In this document: piece after piece, positions 22,769 to 36,224 of the stretch
Numbering within the stretch: the stretch's first letter is position 1
Layout: each line of letters starts with the position of its first letter
Assembly (NCBI RefSeq): GCF_011397635.1
Contig: NC_064758.1
Span: 16,669,013 to 16,733,012 of the forward strand
Source of the DNA: Epinephelus fuscoguttatus
Lineage: Eukaryota > Chordata > Actinopteri > Perciformes > Serranidae
Length of the DNA stretch: 64,000 nucleotides
Direction: 5' to 3'
Position numbers and translations under genes: made by a program
Notes under the pieces: generated by a model
What the model was told of the DNA's origin: nothing
Databases searched by the model: none
Seen by the model: the letters and a program-made list of their open reading frames with translations, nothing else

Positions 22769-25700
22769 ATGGAGACAGCAGCTCTGGTGGCTCCAGTCAC
22801 AGCTGTGGAGTTCCTTCAGGATGCATTTCTGCTGACAGGTAGGGAGCAGTGTTGACTATATGCTATATTATTATTTTTATTATGCGGTTTTGTCCAGATA
22901 CAAATGCATGAGTTGTACATGTTTCAAATGTGTCATGTTTTATGTTGGGGTTTGGGTCATTTCTCTTCTTGCTTATTCTGACAGAAGAACACTGTGAAGT
23001 AGGGCTGCCACGATTAGTCGACTAATCGATGAGTAATCCACTATTAAAATAATCGGTGACTATTTTAGTAGTCGACTAATCAGTTTGAGTAATTTTTCAT
23101 AGAAAAGTAGTATAAAAGTACCCCCAAATACTCTTACTGCAGCTTCTTACGTTCAGATATTGGCAGCTTTACACACTCTCCCGTGACAGTGAACTAAAAC
23201 CCTTCGGCATGAGTATGAAACAAGACATTAGATGACGTAATTTTGGGGTTTGGGCGAGACAGACCGACATTTTTCAACATTTTAACACATTTTTCGATAA
23301 AATGATTAGTTGACTAATCAAAGAAATAATCGACAGATTAGTCGACAATGAAAATAATCGTTAGTGGCAGCCCTACTGTGAAGAAACACACAACACACAT
23401 AACAAAATCTTCTTCTACCCTTTCCTGACAGGTGAGGGTCCAGTCTTGACGGTGTACAGTCTCCACCCTCGTCCTAAAGCCTGCGTTTCCCTGAGTGTGC
23501 TCCAGCACTACAGAATCCACGGGATAAGACCTAGAAGTCTGACGGCTGTCCCAGCACAGAGCTCTGCTGCAGGAACACATGGGAATAAGAATGATGGTTA
23601 GTACGAGCAGATGTTTGTGTTCACTGCTCTCTTTTTTCATTTCTGCTGTTGTGTTCTGGGGAGTTGTTTCATTTCTTCACTTGATGGACAGATGTGTCTT
23701 CTTTTTGTGGTGATCTGCAAGAATTCAGCTGTAATTATGATTCTAAATAATAATGGGGATATTATCTTTGGCTTTGATGCTAGTTGAAGAAGTGTGGTGT
23801 TGGCAAAGAATTTCCACACACCATCAGCCCTCTAGTGATTATTATTCAGATGTTGTTTTTGTATTTATTGACTGTCATACGTTTACATAATCCCTTCTTG
23901 TGTATCAATCCTCAGAGCCAAGCTCCAACTCGAGCTCCACCTTCTATGACCTTGCAGTGTTTGGAGGCAAGGCCGTGAGGCTAATGAGGCTCCATGTGGA
24001 TCTCCAGGATGACGAGCATCTGTGCTTGGAGGCTATGGGTCCCCTCATGGAGCTACAGGACTGGGCCCTGGATGTCCGCTGGCTCTCTGGAGACAAACAC
24101 TCACTGCTCTGCGTGGCTGTAGCCCACAATAGTGCTCTCCTCCTGGATGTCACTACAGGAAAAGCGCTGGTGCAGCGCTCCTGTCTGGAGGGGTGTCTGC
24201 TGTACTCTGCCCTACTTCTGGTGCATGAATCCTGGGCGAATACCATCCTAGTTGGAGGGACTGTTTTCAACCAGCTGGTTCTCTGGAAGCCTGGAGGAGG
24301 AGACAACAGCCATGAATCTGAGCACAAAGCTCCAGTTGAGAAGCGTCTGCTGGGCCACAGCGGGGTCATCTTCAGCATCTCTTACCTCCAGGAGAAAGGA
24401 TGGCTGGCTTCAGCCTCTGATGACCGCAGCGTAAGGGTTTGGGGTGTTGGCACTTTAGGGGGTCCTGGAGGGAAATGTGGGGACTTGAACCCGGCTTGTT
24501 TGAGGGTCCTATATGGACACCAGGCTAGGGTATTCTCGGTGCGTGTTTCTTCGGGTAATGTGTTCAGTGCGGGTGAAGACGGGGCCTGTTTGGTTTGGGA
24601 CTGGGCTGGAGGTGGCAAGGTGGTTCGGACGTTGAAGGGACACCGAGCAGGTGGGGTTCGTGCACTTGCAGTCAGTGAGGGAACAGGAGATGAAGGGAGG
24701 TGGGTGGCTACAGGGGGGGCAGATGGAGGGGTGAGGTTGTGGAGGGTGGAAGGGAGTGAGGAGAGAGAGGAGAGAACAGAGGAAGCTGTCACAGAGAAGC
24801 TAACCGACCTAAAATTTCCTGGTCAAGGCTTGCCTAAAGCAGTTTGTATAGCAGGGGATAAAAACGCAAGTTGGAGTCAGACTAAGTTTGTGGTTTGCAC
24901 TGACCAGGGAACGGTTTATCAGTACAGTGATGGGCAGTGGGAGCTGGTATGGCAAGGCACTCCTGAGTTTCAGTCTTATTGTGTGATGGAATTAACAACT
25001 GTCAACATAAAAGGCTCAGCAGCAGAAGTTAATTTGTGTGCTGTGGGAAACCTTAGCGGCTCCATACAGGTCTTCCCCATCTCTCATCCTCAGTGTGGGA
25101 TTCTTCTCTCAGGTGGGTCAGGGAAGATCCATAGTCTCATTTGGCAAGAGGCAAAGGAAGGCTTGTATCTGCTAGCATCAGGCGCTGAAGGACTTGTCTG
25201 TCGCTGGTGTGTAGAGGCAGAATTAGATGAAAACTCTTCCTTGGCTCTCAGTGTAAATCCCTTGTCTCCTTTTCTCCTTCCTCCTTGTGCCAAACGCTGG
25301 CTGACAGCTGCAGTGCGCCTCCACTCCACGTCACAGGGGTTGCTGTGGGTGTGCGGGGACAGGAGAGGGTCCCTGCTTTTGTTTCAGGAAGAAGCAAAGC
25401 TGGAGCAAAAGATGGGAGATGAAAAAAGGGTGGATGAAGGCTCGCTGACAGGCAGGAAACAAACTGATGATGAGTGGACTGAGGAAAATGGAAGCGGTGG
25501 AAACAGAAAAGGTGAAATGATGGAGGAGAGAGGTGGCCTAAAGCTGCACCCACTGAGCTGCCTGTTTGGGGTGCATGGAAAACAGGGTGTAACTTCGGTG
25601 TATGAATACCAGGGACTGCTCTACAGCACTGGCAGGGACGGCTGTGTGAGGGTCTTCAGAGTGAATCTAACAACACCAGGAAATCTTACAGAGAAGAGTA

Positions 25701-28700
25701 ATGGAGCGAGTGTTGAGAACAAAGGAGGGCTTCAGCTGGAGGTTCTCAGAGTCCAGCGGGCCTGTAAGGGTATGGAGTGGCTGGAGAGGGTTTTGATTCT
25801 TGAACCTGACATTCCTGTGGAAGAGGAGGAGGAGGAAGAGCCTGGAGAGGAATGCAAGAAACTTAATTTGACAGAAAAGCTGGAGGTTAGAGAGGAGAGA
25901 AAGGAGGAGGGGAGCTTCAGAGGAGAAAAGACAGAGAACAAGGGAAGAGAAGCCAAGTTTGCCATTGTTGGCTTTCATGCTGTTCACTTTGTGGTGTGGG
26001 ACCCGGTGAGGCAGGAGAGGCTGTTAGCGGTGCCTTGTGGTGGGGGGCATCGCTCCTGGTGTCTCTGGCCGTCCCACAAAGGGGTTTGGCCTGGATATGG
26101 AGCTCTGGTGTTCATCAAGCAGGGGGCTGTCTTGGCTTCGCAGCCCCCTGGAGAGGCATCGAGCTGGGCTGGGAAGGCAGGAAGGACTGGAGGATGGAGC
26201 CTGAGAGAGGGCGTCCATGGGAGGGGGATCGGGTGTGTTTGCAGGCTGGGGATGATAAGGGGAACTGGGAATGAGATTCAAACAAACAGTAGTGGAGATT
26301 TGACTGAAACTGAGGGAAGGGATGGGCTCGAAGATGAAGCAAAGGACAGAGAGGAGGGACATTGGGAGATAGTGGTGACAGGAGGAGAGGACACCAGCTT
26401 AACTGTCTTGGCGGTACATCCCAACTCTGGCAGCATCAAAGTTCTCTCAGTTATTACGGACCACATCTCAAGCGTTCGGACAGTGACAGCCGTGACACGT
26501 TCAGAGGGAGGAAGTGAAAATCAGACACACTCTCTCTCTGCCCTGCTTGTGTCAGCTGGCGGGCGAGCTCAGATGCAGTGCTACCGGTTATTGATCGGCT
26601 GGGACAGGCAGAGACTGGTTCCCTCCTGCCAGGTGATCCAGGTGGCCAGTCACCGATTGGACGAACAGTGGGAGAGGAGGCGGAACCGACACAAGACGGT
26701 GAAAGTGGACCCAGAAACAAGGTTAGTTAATGGTTCCTTCCTTATCCTCGTAGAGACAGAATTTTCCATGTCCCGGTACTTTAAAGTGCTTTTTCTGTCT
26801 GTCCTATTTTTATTTTTTTTTTTACCTTTATTCCCTTCTTCATCAAGAAAAGTATACTTTCTCAGACATTTTTTGAAATCTGTATGTAAGAGATTTTTAC
26901 AGGAAAAATGTGCTGAAGAATATCATTTGAATAATATTTCATTTGAAGCATAATTCACCCCATTTTTTGAAATCTGTATCTGTTCCAGTCTTACCAGTTG
27001 TGTCTTTGTGTTTCAGGTACATGTCTGTAGCGGTGGTGGATGAGAAGACAGACTGTGCTCTGCTGGCTCTGGCCTGCAGTGACGGAGCTCTCAGGTTGGT
27101 GCCCATCATAGGCATAATTAAAAGTTCTTTCTCATGAGCTGAAGTGTTACAGTATAAAGACAGAATGTTTTCCAACTGTTTTAATGCTCTCCAAATTAAT
27201 ATTTGGGGTAGCAGTGATGATTTTAACTGAATGTGAGAGAGTATATGTTGTTACTTGGCAAAGTACAGCTCAAATGTGGCTGAAGATATTTACTCTCCAT
27301 ATGTTTTTTATCGTCTTCATTGTGATGCTGTTTGATCTTGTTTTATCACTCCTTTTTTGTCTTTTCACCTACATTACTGTCTCTTCCAGGTTGTTCTCAG
27401 TCACTGAAGTTAAACATCAAATTGATTTGTTGTGGGAGACGTTTCACCACCAGCGCTGTGTGCTCAGCGTTTCCACCTGCAGCCTGGAGGATGGAAAAGG
27501 AAACAGGTGAGACAATGTTTGTTTGTTTGTTCTTACATCCTGGACCTGAATTAGGTGACTGTTGTCACCATCATTATAAGTCATTGGTAGTCTTTCTTTG
27601 TAGGAACCCATCAGAACCAGACCACTGATTGTTTTTCGATACTTTTTTTTATATTATTTTAAAGCACATCATTTCAAAAAAGAAGGTCCAGTGTGTAGGA
27701 TTTAGAGGGATATATTGGCAGAAATTAAATGTAATATAATTAGATGTTTTCTGTAGTGTATAATCACCTATAAATAAGAATTGTTGCATTTTTATTACCT
27801 TAGAATGAGCTGTTTGTATCTACATAGGGAGCACGTCCTCTTCCACGGAGTCAGACATGTTGCACCACCATGTTTCTACAGTAGCCCACAATAGACAAAC
27901 CAAACACCGGCTCTAGTTAGGGCCATTTGTGTTTTTTTGTGTCGGCCACCATAGTTAGCAGCCTCTCTATGAACAGCTGAAAAGCTTTGCAAAACACTAA
28001 TTTGTGACATGAAACTGTTTTGTTCAGCGTTTTTACTACTTTTAATCACCTGGTTCGTTTGTTTTGGGGAGGAGAAGACCTCTGCAGATAATTTGGCTCC
28101 CAGTAGAAACCTCCTTAACAATGCAATCCTAATCGTTAGTTCACACTTGGCATATAAAAGAAGTTTCATTTAGTTTTAATCTGCCATCCTCACCACTACA
28201 TGCCACTTAATCCTACACACTGCTCCTTTAAGAGCTCAGTAAATTTAGGTTCAGTTTCTGACATGTTGATTCTTTTTGTTTTGGGAAAATATGAAGAAAG
28301 CCATCTCTCATGTACATGTTTGTATTAACTTCCCTCTCTCAGGTATAAGCTGCTGTTTAGTGCCGCAACAGATGGCAGAATTGCAGTGTGGGATATGACT
28401 GATGCTTCTTCTTTATCAACCACTACTTCGAGCAGTGCTCCAATTCCACCAATCCCCTGCCTCGATATTCACGCCCACCAGAGCGGCGTCAACTCATTGG
28501 CTGTTTGGGCAGAGAAACTGGGACAACAAGAGGGCGGTTGCCTGGTAACTGTTGCTAGCGGAGGGGATGATGGGCAGCTGACAGTGTCCACGATCAGGGT
28601 GCAGTACCCAGAGGACGGAGAGACTGGGGGCAGCAGAGGGATTTCTCAGATTTCTGAACAAGTGATTTCTCAGCAAACCCAGTTCCAAATCCCAAACCAG

Positions 28701-29393
28701 CTTCATCTCCATCTCCACTCCCAGTCCCACATCCCGCTGGCTCACGCTGCCCCGCTGACTGCTCTGAAACTCCTGAGCCCAGGCCTGGTGGTCTCCACTT
28801 CATCAGATCAGAGGGTTTGCCTGTGGAGGGTCAGCACTACCAGTATCAGCCACGCTGGGGCGCTGTGTTCACATGTTGCAGATGCTGCAGGACTGGCAGT
28901 GTGGGAAGGCCAGATGATTGAGGAGGAGGAGGAGGGAAATGAAAAGAGGGAAACAAGATTTGAGCCTGAGCAGGAGATTGTAATTTGGAGAGGGAAGAGA
29001 AATCAGACAGGATTAAAGACGCTGTGTAAGACAGCAGCACAGTTCAATACAGATAAGCAAACACTGGGCGAGGCCGAGGATGGAGGACCTGTTGAAGCCA
29101 TGAGCGAGACAGGTGACCCAGTTTGTCAAACCAGTGATGAAAAGGGAGGAGAGACAGCTGGTGAATGTAGAAATCAAACAGAGACTGACAGCGTGGGTGA
29201 GACAGAGAGTGAGGTAAACACTGAGATGGGTTTCAAGGCTTCCTGTGAGAGCAAGAAAACAAAGATGGGATGGGTGCTGGTCTGCGGTCAGGGCTTCCAG
29301 CTACTCCGGGTCCAAAATACAGAGATGGATGCAGAGGTGTGGGCCGCAGGAGGAGAAAAGGAGAAGGTGGATCACAGAGTTAAAGTGACTTAG
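22769..29393 (+). CDS. wdr6: WDR6, WD-repeat partner of the tRNA 2'-O-methyltransferase FTSJ1, 1428 aa
   Basis: Six coding exons, 22769-22838, 23432-23596, 23916-26721, 27017-27094, 27390-27506 and 28343-29393, join without frame break (4287 nt). The N terminus METAALVAPVTAVEFLQDAF...LLTGEGPVLTVYSL and the block WESWANTILVGG-like HESWANTILVGG...NQLVLW match WDR6 as I recall it. Clear WD repeats lie at about residues 225-255 (LLGHSGVIFSISYL...ASASDDRSVRVW), 278-312 (GHQARVFSVRV...VWDWAGG) and 319-360 (LKGHRAGGVRALAV...GGADGGVRLW), with more degenerate blades through the protein (late ones: SAATDGRIAVWDM, STSSDQRVCLWRV). In yeast and human the family binds the methylase that makes 2'-O-methyl at position 34 of tRNAs. 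At 1428 aa it exceeds human WDR6 (about 1120); the surplus is Glu/Lys-rich inserts near residues 570-620, 711-760 and 1270-1388. Confidence 0.93.
22839..23431 (+). other. wdr6 intron carrying a hAT MITE
   Basis: Intron between the first two coding exons. Most of it is the MITE at 23000-23375; the remainder shows no feature. Confidence 0.7.
23000..23375. mobile_element. hAT-type MITE, 376 bp, with 8-bp target-site duplication
   Basis: Ends TAGGGCTGCCACGATTAGTC and the mirror GGCAGCCCTA. The inner arms are rich in AGTCGACTAATC and its complement. It is flanked by perfect 8-bp duplications CTGTGAAG (22992-22999 and 23376-23383). The 8-bp duplication is the hAT superfamily signature. The interior has no transposase, so it is non-autonomous. 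Confidence 0.93.
27683..28228. mobile_element. MITE in wdr6 intron (AAGGNNCAGTGTGTAGGATT family)
   Basis: The left end AAGGTCCAGTGTGTAGGATT is mirrored on the right by TAATCCTACACACTGCTCCTT. The interior contains ACAGTAGCCCACAATAGACA. Related copies occur at 43365-44272 and, inverted, at 49188-49806. It lies in the wdr6 intron 27507-28342. Confidence 0.85.
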
Positions 29394-29568
29394 CCGGTAA
29401 AGTCAACATAAGTGGAATAAAAAGATAGCAGTGGTCCAAACAATCACTTTCTCTATGGACACAATTAAAAACATATATTTATGAATGAGCTGTAAGATTC
29501 ATTAATAACAGCTGCATGAATTGATATCAAATGAATGTTACTTTGGTAATTTTTTAAATTACATTTTT

Positions 29569-29574
29569 AATAAA
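29569..29574 (+). terminator. wdr6 poly(A) signal AATAAA
   Basis: The first AATAAA after the wdr6 stop at 29393, about 175 nt downstream, followed by a T-rich stretch. It is the likely 3' end of the transcript. Confidence 0.7.
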
Positions 29575-30242
29575 GTTTATTTATTGTCCAGTTTTCTCAT
29601 TATTTACAGAGTACATAATTATTTTAGGCATTTATTTATTATTCGGCTCAATGAACATATAATATTCTATTTTGGGAAGAGGCGATACTTCAAGCAGGAA
29701 TATCACCAAAAAATAAAAACAGTTTTCTCTCCCAGAGTTTTAGACTTATAAGAGTTTGTCAAAAGCCTGTTGTTAATTTCTGCTAGCCTGAAAAAATCCA
29801 AAGTGTGGGTCTGGAATCTGGCGACATTTCTGCTTGTAACAGCACCGAAACCATTTGGTGCTCATTAAGTTAAAAAGATTTAAATCTTCATTGTCATTTC
29901 AAGAGAACATTTAAACCGTCTCTGATGTGTTTGAGCCATCTGTGGCCTCCTTTAGGGAGCAGCGCAACACTGCACAAAGATGGCTGAAACGACTGGTGTT
30001 ATTTTCAGTACAGCATAATACATCTCGACCAGCCAGGAAATAAAGCCATGTACTTGAGGAGAGTCTCGGGACTCAATTTTCAGTAAGAACAAGGCCAAAC
30101 CAAAGACTGCCTTCACCAAATGTCTCCAAATTCCACAAAATATTTGGGAGATTTACGGCTTATATGTAGTTTATGGTTAAAATGTCACCCAGGCAAACAC
30201 CAACTCCTGAGATGCCCACAAAAACACATCATCAGTGCACTG

Positions 30243-30724
30243 TGACAGACTTAAAGGGCCAGTTCACCCCAAAATTAAGAGAACATATTTTTCCTCTTCC
30301 GTGTAGTGGTGTTCATCTGTCAGGATTGTTTTGGTGTGAGTTGCCGACTTTTGGCAATATCGGCTGAAGAGATGTCTGCCTTCTCTACAATATAATGGAA
30401 CTAGATGGCACTCAGCTTGTGGTGCTCAAAGCGTCAAAAACATACACTTGAAAAACTCAACAGTAATGTCTCTTTCCAGAAATCATGACCCAACTACTCA
30501 AGATAAACCACAGACCTTGTTGTGAGCAGTTACATGTAGGAAGTATTTTCTTTCAGCCAAACTACACCCAACAACTGAATCACCTCACAGAAGGAAGTGT
30601 GCATCGATGGCTGATATCTCCAACACTCAGCAACTCACACTAAAACAATCTGCATTGATCAATAGCACTACAGGTAAGAGGAAAACTATGTATTTTGGAT
30701 TTGGGAGTGAGCTGTCCCTTTTAA
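30243..30724. mobile_element. MITE with AAAGGGNCAGTTCAC-type ends
   Basis: The left end TTAAAGGGCCAGTTCACCCC and the right end GGGAGTGAGCTGTCCCTTTT (mirror AAAAGGGACAGCTCACTCCC) are imperfect inverted repeats. Interior non-coding sequence includes a run about ATATCGGCTGAAGAGATG. Similar TTAAAGGG ends occur at 45615-46206 and 62156-62339, so this is a frequent element type in this genome. Confidence 0.75.
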
Positions 30725-33354
30725 AACCAGTAGATCACACATGATACATAAGAAAAGGGCAACATATACAAACTGTGACAAGTGAGTGCAATGTCACAAT
30801 CTGCACGAGTTGTTTTTAAAATAAATGACACCCCGTAAAGTGGGGTGAATCCCTGAGTAGACTTGACTTGTCCTGTGGAGCTGTGGTTTCAATTCTGGAA
30901 GTCTACTTGAATTTGTGAAGACCAATTTTGAATGTTTGCCCTAAAGTTTTTTCCAGTCCCCACCAACCTGTGTGTATCCAGCAACATGTAGCTAAAGAAA
31001 GAAAGTGTTTGTTTTTGGGATCATTAAAGACCCCATTTTTATATGCAAGTGTGAACATGGAGTGTGTGATTGGTCGAAGGTGAGGGTTTGTATAACAGTG
31101 CCCACTCACACTGTGATCGTGTTGTGTGTCTGCATGTGCATGTGTGCTGAAATGCTAATGTAGCACCATTGAAGAAGAATGTGTTGTGATATGAAATGCT
31201 AATACCGCTTAAGTGGCAGGTTGATATGGAAGTGTGTGCACAATTATTTGCATATTTAGTGTGTGTGTGTCGGCCTGGTATGCAAATGTAGCTGTGTCAG
31301 ATGAAGTGTGAGACAGCGAGCAGCATGTTCACCTGCTCCACGTTAAATGTCATACGCTGTAGATCAAAGTGTGTGTGTGTGGTGGGAGTGTGTGTTGCTT
31401 CACAATCACCTGCCTGGACTTTAAATGTAGATATCAGATGATGTGTGTACCACAATTCCTGTGTGTGTGGATTAGTGTGTGTGTCTATAATGCTGGTGTT
31501 ACAGAAGACATTGGCTAAATGAGATGTGTGTATGCCTACCTGTGCATGCTTTTGTCAATATCTGTGTGTCTATTTGTGTAGGTGCAGAGAGCCAGGTGGG
31601 GGTCAGAGCCCATGAAGGGGCCGACTGCAGGTATCCATGAATATTTTAATATTTTAGCCCCGTCTCACGTTGCCTTTTGTCAAGCTCCCATCTCACCACC
31701 TGCCACTCACAACGGAGAGAAAGACGGAGGAAGAGAGGAAGATGGAGAGTTAATGTCACCCTGAAAATGAACAGTGAAGGGGGAGGAAGAGGGGAGGAGA
31801 AAAGAGGGGATGGAAGATGAAAGCTCCCACGTTCAAGGGTAACCCTGCCACCCTTCGTCTTTGTTCAAGGGACAGAAAGAAAAGGAGAAGGAAGGAGAGA
31901 AAGCAAGAGCCAAAGTGCCTGTGTTACACCACTATCACTTACAAGGGGAAGAATGGGTGAGAGAAAAGAGGAGGGAGAGTGACAGTGCTGACATGGTAAA
32001 GGTGCAGGCGGGTGAGGAGGGTGAAAAAAGGGGGGAGCCGAAATGGAGAAGGCACCTGCTGCACTGAGCGTCACTGCTAATGTTTGTTGGGTCCCAGAAG
32101 AGAAAGAGGGGTGAGCAGAGGCAGAGAAATGAAGGAGAGGACTGACTGATGAGTGAGGAAGTGTAAAATGAGAGAGGAAGATGCTCCCCAAGAACAGGAT
32201 GCTTATCTGGGATAAATTTTATGTTTAAGGCAAGACTAAGAAAAGATGAGAATTAGTCATCTTGAGTCTTCAAACAACATGTGGAGAGAGAGGAAGTGAC
32301 TTTGGAAGCCAGCTTGAGAAGTCATTAACGTCTGTAGTGATGAAGGGCTGGTAGGGAAATTGTCCCTGCATGCTTATGACAACCCTGGTGTGGTAGTGTG
32401 TATCTGTGAGGCATGCTTTGCTTGATGCAGGAGGACGAGGGATAAGTGCTCTGCTGCCTAAGTACAGAAGGAGTGACATCGAAGAGGTATAGCCTACGCA
32501 CACTCTCACAGCTTTCCATCACTACTTCTGACAATGTGACATTTCCCGCATTTATTTCCCGTCTCTTAACTTAACCATCATCTGCAACGCTGAAATGCCA
32601 GCTTTCTATGAACTCAGCATCAAGAGGATGTTCTGTATTGTGGAAAATATTTCTTATCCTTCTCGTTTTATAAGCATGTTTGGTGCAAGGACAGAGCGCT
32701 GACCTTTTCTCTATTTCCCTTTTCAAACTGTCACTCACTCTCCGAAGAGCTAAATGTTGAAAAGAAAAGAAAATAGTTTTGAACAAGACAGCTGAGACTC
32801 AATAGTGCATCATAAGTGTACACATGCCGAAATATTTGAGTTTTTTGGTGCTTTAACCGCAGAAAAAATGACTGTTTCCTTACAGTTTTACAAACATCCA
32901 TAGGAGTAGATTTCAGAGAGATGCAGGGGACACGTCCAACTCAGTATGTAGAACATGTGCATTTGTGCCTGCTATAAAACCATGAAAATAACAGACTTTA
33001 ATTTTTCACAAAAGTAAAGACATTTACACCATACACTGGTGCATGTATAAATTCACCAAAATACAGGAAATTAAGTGTTTGATGCTTAAAATTTTCATCC
33101 CCATTTCATATGTATCCCCCCCAATGTTTAAATGAAACCTATACCCTTGCACACAAGCAACATTAATTGTTACCTCAGCCAAGTTGTTATGGTCTCAGTC
33201 CCATACCTTTGTGACTGGGGTATTCTTTTCTTATTAGACTTCAGCAATTCATGGCGTATGGTTAGGTCATGGGTCAAAGATGAAGTGACTGACATGATGA
33301 TTACTGAAAAATAATTTCTTTTAATACTAGAGTGGAGAATAGAGAAATAAGACT

Positions 33355-34080
33355 ACAGCCATGTGAGCGGCTCTGTGAGGCTCTACTTAATGGCAGAACA
33401 CCAGATAAAGTTGTTAGCACCCACATTAAGTATGCAATTCTTGATGCATGGCAGCAGAAGAAATTGGACAGGTTTTGGCCCGAGGCTTCCCTCAGAATGA
33501 TGTGACAGTAATGTTGAGGAAAGCCTAGGGCTGAGGTATGTTCATTATCTTCTGCTGAGCATCATTAAAAGTATTACTTATTGTAAGTGTAGACGACTTC
33601 ATTTGCTATTTTGTACTTTCGGGGTTGGCACCCATTGTACTCTAAAGACATCAAAGTTGAGTTTATCAGTTTCTTTGTTTGAGCTGTACTTCTAGGCAAT
33701 TATCTAAATGGTAATGCCAGTATGCTAATATGCTTAGCGACAATGTGATCTGGCTATGTTTACCATGCTTGTGTCAGTCTACTGTATCTAGTAGATGTTG
33801 ACATATTTAACAGGATAAGTGAAACTTGGACCTGCTGGTGTTGCTTGACTCAGGGGGTTCACCAAAGTCAGTAGTATTCATCCTCTGAGGACCATGAATA
33901 TGTCCTCATGTGGCAATGGCAATCCAATTTAAAGTAGTCATGATGTTTCAGCCTGGAACACAGCAATGGACAGACCAACCAACCTACATCACTTTCCCTA
34001 AAGCCATGCTGATATTGACAACCAAAATAAATGCATCTTTGCAATGTGTTCCTGCAGTCCACTGTGTGTATGATGAAAAG
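33355..34080. repeat. Interspersed repeat rich in GCTAATATGCT-like motifs
   Basis: It contains ACAGCCATGTGAGCGGCTCT, TAATGCCAGTATGCTAATAT, GTTTACCATGCTTG and, after 33840, GGGGGTTCACCAAAGTCAGT. These blocks recur widely in fish genomes as I recall. Borders are approximate and there is no coding capacity. Confidence 0.55.
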
Positions 34081-36224
34081 GCACACTGTAAACTGTTAAC
34101 TGGTTTCCTGCAAGTGTGAGCATGTCAGCTGTGAAATAACCACATTTATTTCTGCCCAGGCCCCAGATTGGTGATGTCTCGTGAACGGCTCCCTCACATT
34201 GGTTCATCTGGGAGTAAAACAAAAGGTGATCCACTCATGACCCACTCACCTCTCCAGTTACAGGGGCTATTATGCTGCTGGAGCATATGCACAAGCATGC
34301 TTTGGAGATTACAGTATTACTTTTTAATGATAAGTAAGTGTATAGTGTATTTTTTGATTTTCAAAATTTAGGTACTACAATTGGGGCTTTAATATTACAT
34401 TAAACAGATTCTTCAAAAATCAAACGGCCTACCGGTGGGCCCTCATAAGGTTTTATTTGATGACAACTGCTGTATTTGTTGTTTAAGTGGTTTACTCATA
34501 TGACCTATTGTTTGAGAGCTACAGATCCTCATGGTGCCATTAAAGCTAACCATTTCATGATACCTCAGCAGGCTCAATAAATGCTTCTGTCAGACAAAAA
34601 TCAATCAAATAAACAGTTATTACTCACTTGTGAAGCATAATTTTAATCCACAGATCGATGTTATCCAGACAGAAACGTTCCCTCTACAGTTCTCATACGC
34701 TGACAGTGGTTCAGTCAATTTATTTATGGTGAAATATTTAGTCTGAACACATTATTACATCCACAGATATCCAGCAATTGCTGTTGTTTGTGTTGTAACT
34801 TATAACTCAATGGCAGAAGCACTCACAGTGAATCTGACTGTTGGTGAAAAAACTAGTTATACCTTTCAAATGAGACCATGCACGTAAATGTAGTTACAGT
34901 ACATGAACATGTACAAAAATTGGAGCAAGAACAGCTTTCAGTTTACTTTGGGTATACCTTGGATATCCGTTAAAGGTGAATTTAGGTTTCTTTTACAGGA
35001 CCACTAAGAGGTACAAATCAAAAAAAGAAGTATTTCTATTTGTGACATGATGATATCCAGATTATTCTTAATAATTATTCACTTGTTAATATTGCTTGTG
35101 TGATGCTGGAAATAAACCATATAACTACAAACACTGTGGTCCTTGAGACAATAATGCTAAATACACACCAATTAAAAGAAAAGAATTAAAGTGATCTTTT
35201 AATGGAAAACTGTGAATCAACACCAACATTTTAACACAATGGCCCTGCAAAAAAAGTAGTTTTTAATTTTCTCTGAATAGTTGTTGCTGGCCTTTAATAT
35301 CTACATAGAGTGTCTTTATACAGAAGGTGATTGCAGCAGGCTTTCTCTTTCAGAACAAATAATTTTGGTGCAGCAGGCTTTCAGCTGAATTTCATACACA
35401 GCTCCAGGCCAGTATATTACTATGCTGGTTTGAAGGTCTGTTTATTTGATAGAAATAAACATTATTATTTCATCATATTTTCTAAGCTGATGCTGCTGTT
35501 TTGTAAAATATTACTTAAACATAAACTTGCCTCATCAGCTCACCATAAAGTGAGTTTGCAACAGAGAAGCACTTCTAGCTGAAATATATTGGCCCAATAA
35601 ATAGAGTTTTAAAGTAGACCGCTTCAGTTAAAGGTTCTCTATGCAACATTCAGAGCATTAATGTAATAGCAAACTGCTATTTGCAATGTAAAAATATAGT
35701 AGAGAAATGGCATCCTGTGCAAAGCATAAAATTACGCTCCTCTGTTGTGTGTTGTAATCTGAGCTTCTCTGTGGTTTGTCATGGTAAGCTGGTTCAACCG
35801 TGCGTGTGTGTGTCTGTGCATGTATGTATCCAACTGATTTGCACTGTGTTCATATGGCGGCCACCGCTAATATAGGGACTGTCATGAAGCATAACCACCG
35901 ACCAGTTCCCCCATGTTAACACCATTAGCTCTGTCAGCACTGTAGCTATTATTAAGTAACTTCATCCTGGCGCCGGACCTGCCTTAACCTCATTCACTGT
36001 GTGGTTATATAAAGGTAGAAAAATAAATAAAATACAGAGGAGGAGAATAGAATATGAAACAGCCTTTATTTCATTAAAAACTAAATGAAAACAACGAAAT
36101 AGGAGTGCTATTCTTGACGAGTGCGTCAAAAGACATGCAGGCCAGGGAAACGAAACAAACAACCCCATGAATCTTTTTATTAATAGCCTATAAAATGACG
36201 TGTTTTCTCCTGCGGGATGGGAGA

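Noticed and set aside
24252-26720. Antisense and alternative-frame ORFs across the large wdr6 exon
   Set aside because: Shadows of the conserved wdr6 frame; none shows a domain.
31582-32191. ORFs on both strands in purine-rich DNA
   Set aside because: Composition-driven (GGAAG/GAGAG) frames without splice sites or recognisable domains.
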